IMG/VR virus record: IMGVR_UViG_3300042508_000227
Location: 1 to 38,981 of that record
Reading direction: 5' to 3' (one strand)
Length of the DNA stretch: 38,981 bases
Source: a virus
This document shows, piece after piece, positions 38,971 through 38,981 of the stretch (position 1 is the stretch's first letter; each line of letters begins with the position of its first letter). The notes under the pieces were generated by a model. It saw only the letters and a program-made list of their open reading frames with translations, ran no database searches and was not told the DNA's origin. The translations under genes were made by a program, and so were the position numbers.

Positions 38971-38981
38971 CCCCCCCCCCC
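38971..38981. other. Terminal homopolymer of 11 Cs
   Basis: The window ends in 11 consecutive C residues after GTGGCAGG. A homopolymer at the very end suggests an assembly or tailing artefact, or a region that could not be sequenced through. It is unlikely to be functional as given. Confidence 0.7.

Noticed and set aside
1-38981. Direct terminal repeats, integrase, tRNA genes
   Set aside because: No shared sequence between the two ends, no recombinase motifs, and no cloverleaf-type sequences were noticed by eye. A tRNAscan run and a self-alignment would confirm.

Overview
The window is the bulk of a T7-like podovirus genome (Autographiviridae-type, autographic transcription), plus a separately transcribed accessory cassette at the left end. 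The phage identity rests on the gene set and order. Reading right to left on the minus strand: single-subunit RNA polymerase, gp2.5-like SSB, RusA-like resolvase, gp4-like primase/helicase, PolA-type DNA polymerase, 5'-3' exonuclease, portal, scaffold, major capsid protein, tail tubular proteins A and B, four internal virion proteins, T7-type tail fibre, collar protein, holin-like protein, small and large terminase, and a tailspike-like protein. Many genes overlap by 1-11 nt or sit a few bases apart. No integrase, repressor, tRNA gene or CRISPR array was seen, so a virulent lifestyle is likely. The host cannot be named from sequence. The style (DUF6321-like protein, MSMEG_6728-like protein, Pol762 = Tyr) resembles environmental and aquatic T7-like phages rather than enteric ones.

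Layout. 1-4000: a plus-strand cassette, visibly more G+C-rich than the phage genes, with its own putative host-type promoter (67-95). It carries a MoxR/CobS-type AAA+ ATPase, a CobT-like VWA protein, a 31-aa membrane peptide, a 171-aa unknown, a 71-aa zinc-ribbon-like protein and a 33-aa membrane peptide. Most are joined by TAATG/ATGA overlaps. It ends in an intrinsic terminator (3961-4002). 4000-4460: noncoding, with an 11-bp tandem repeat, a strong minus-strand terminator (4177-4201) that closes the phage late transcript, and a 17-bp inverted repeat. 4459-5840: small phage genes and a structured noncoding gap (4980-5348). 5836-28073: virion and packaging genes, with a terminator just after the capsid gene and a putative lysis cluster just before it. 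28063-33619: small genes and DNA metabolism. 33628-38694: replication and transcription genes. 38695-38981: an A+T-rich leader with a host-type promoter, inverted repeats and CTAAGG direct repeats.

How it fits together. Host RNA polymerase would start at the right-end promoter and make the phage RNA polymerase, which then transcribes leftward through replication, head, tail and packaging genes. The terminator after the capsid gene would set capsid dosage, as Tphi does in T7. The left cassette converges on the phage operon and is insulated from it by back-to-back terminators, which is the organisation of a moron. If the molecule is circular or permuted, the cassette and the RNA polymerase gene would be divergently transcribed from one shared early control region.

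Limits: no search was run, so functions come from motifs and gene order. Neither a terminal repeat nor an endolysin gene was recognised, and the two contig ends (a 13-bp repeat and an 11-C run) look like assembly break points.
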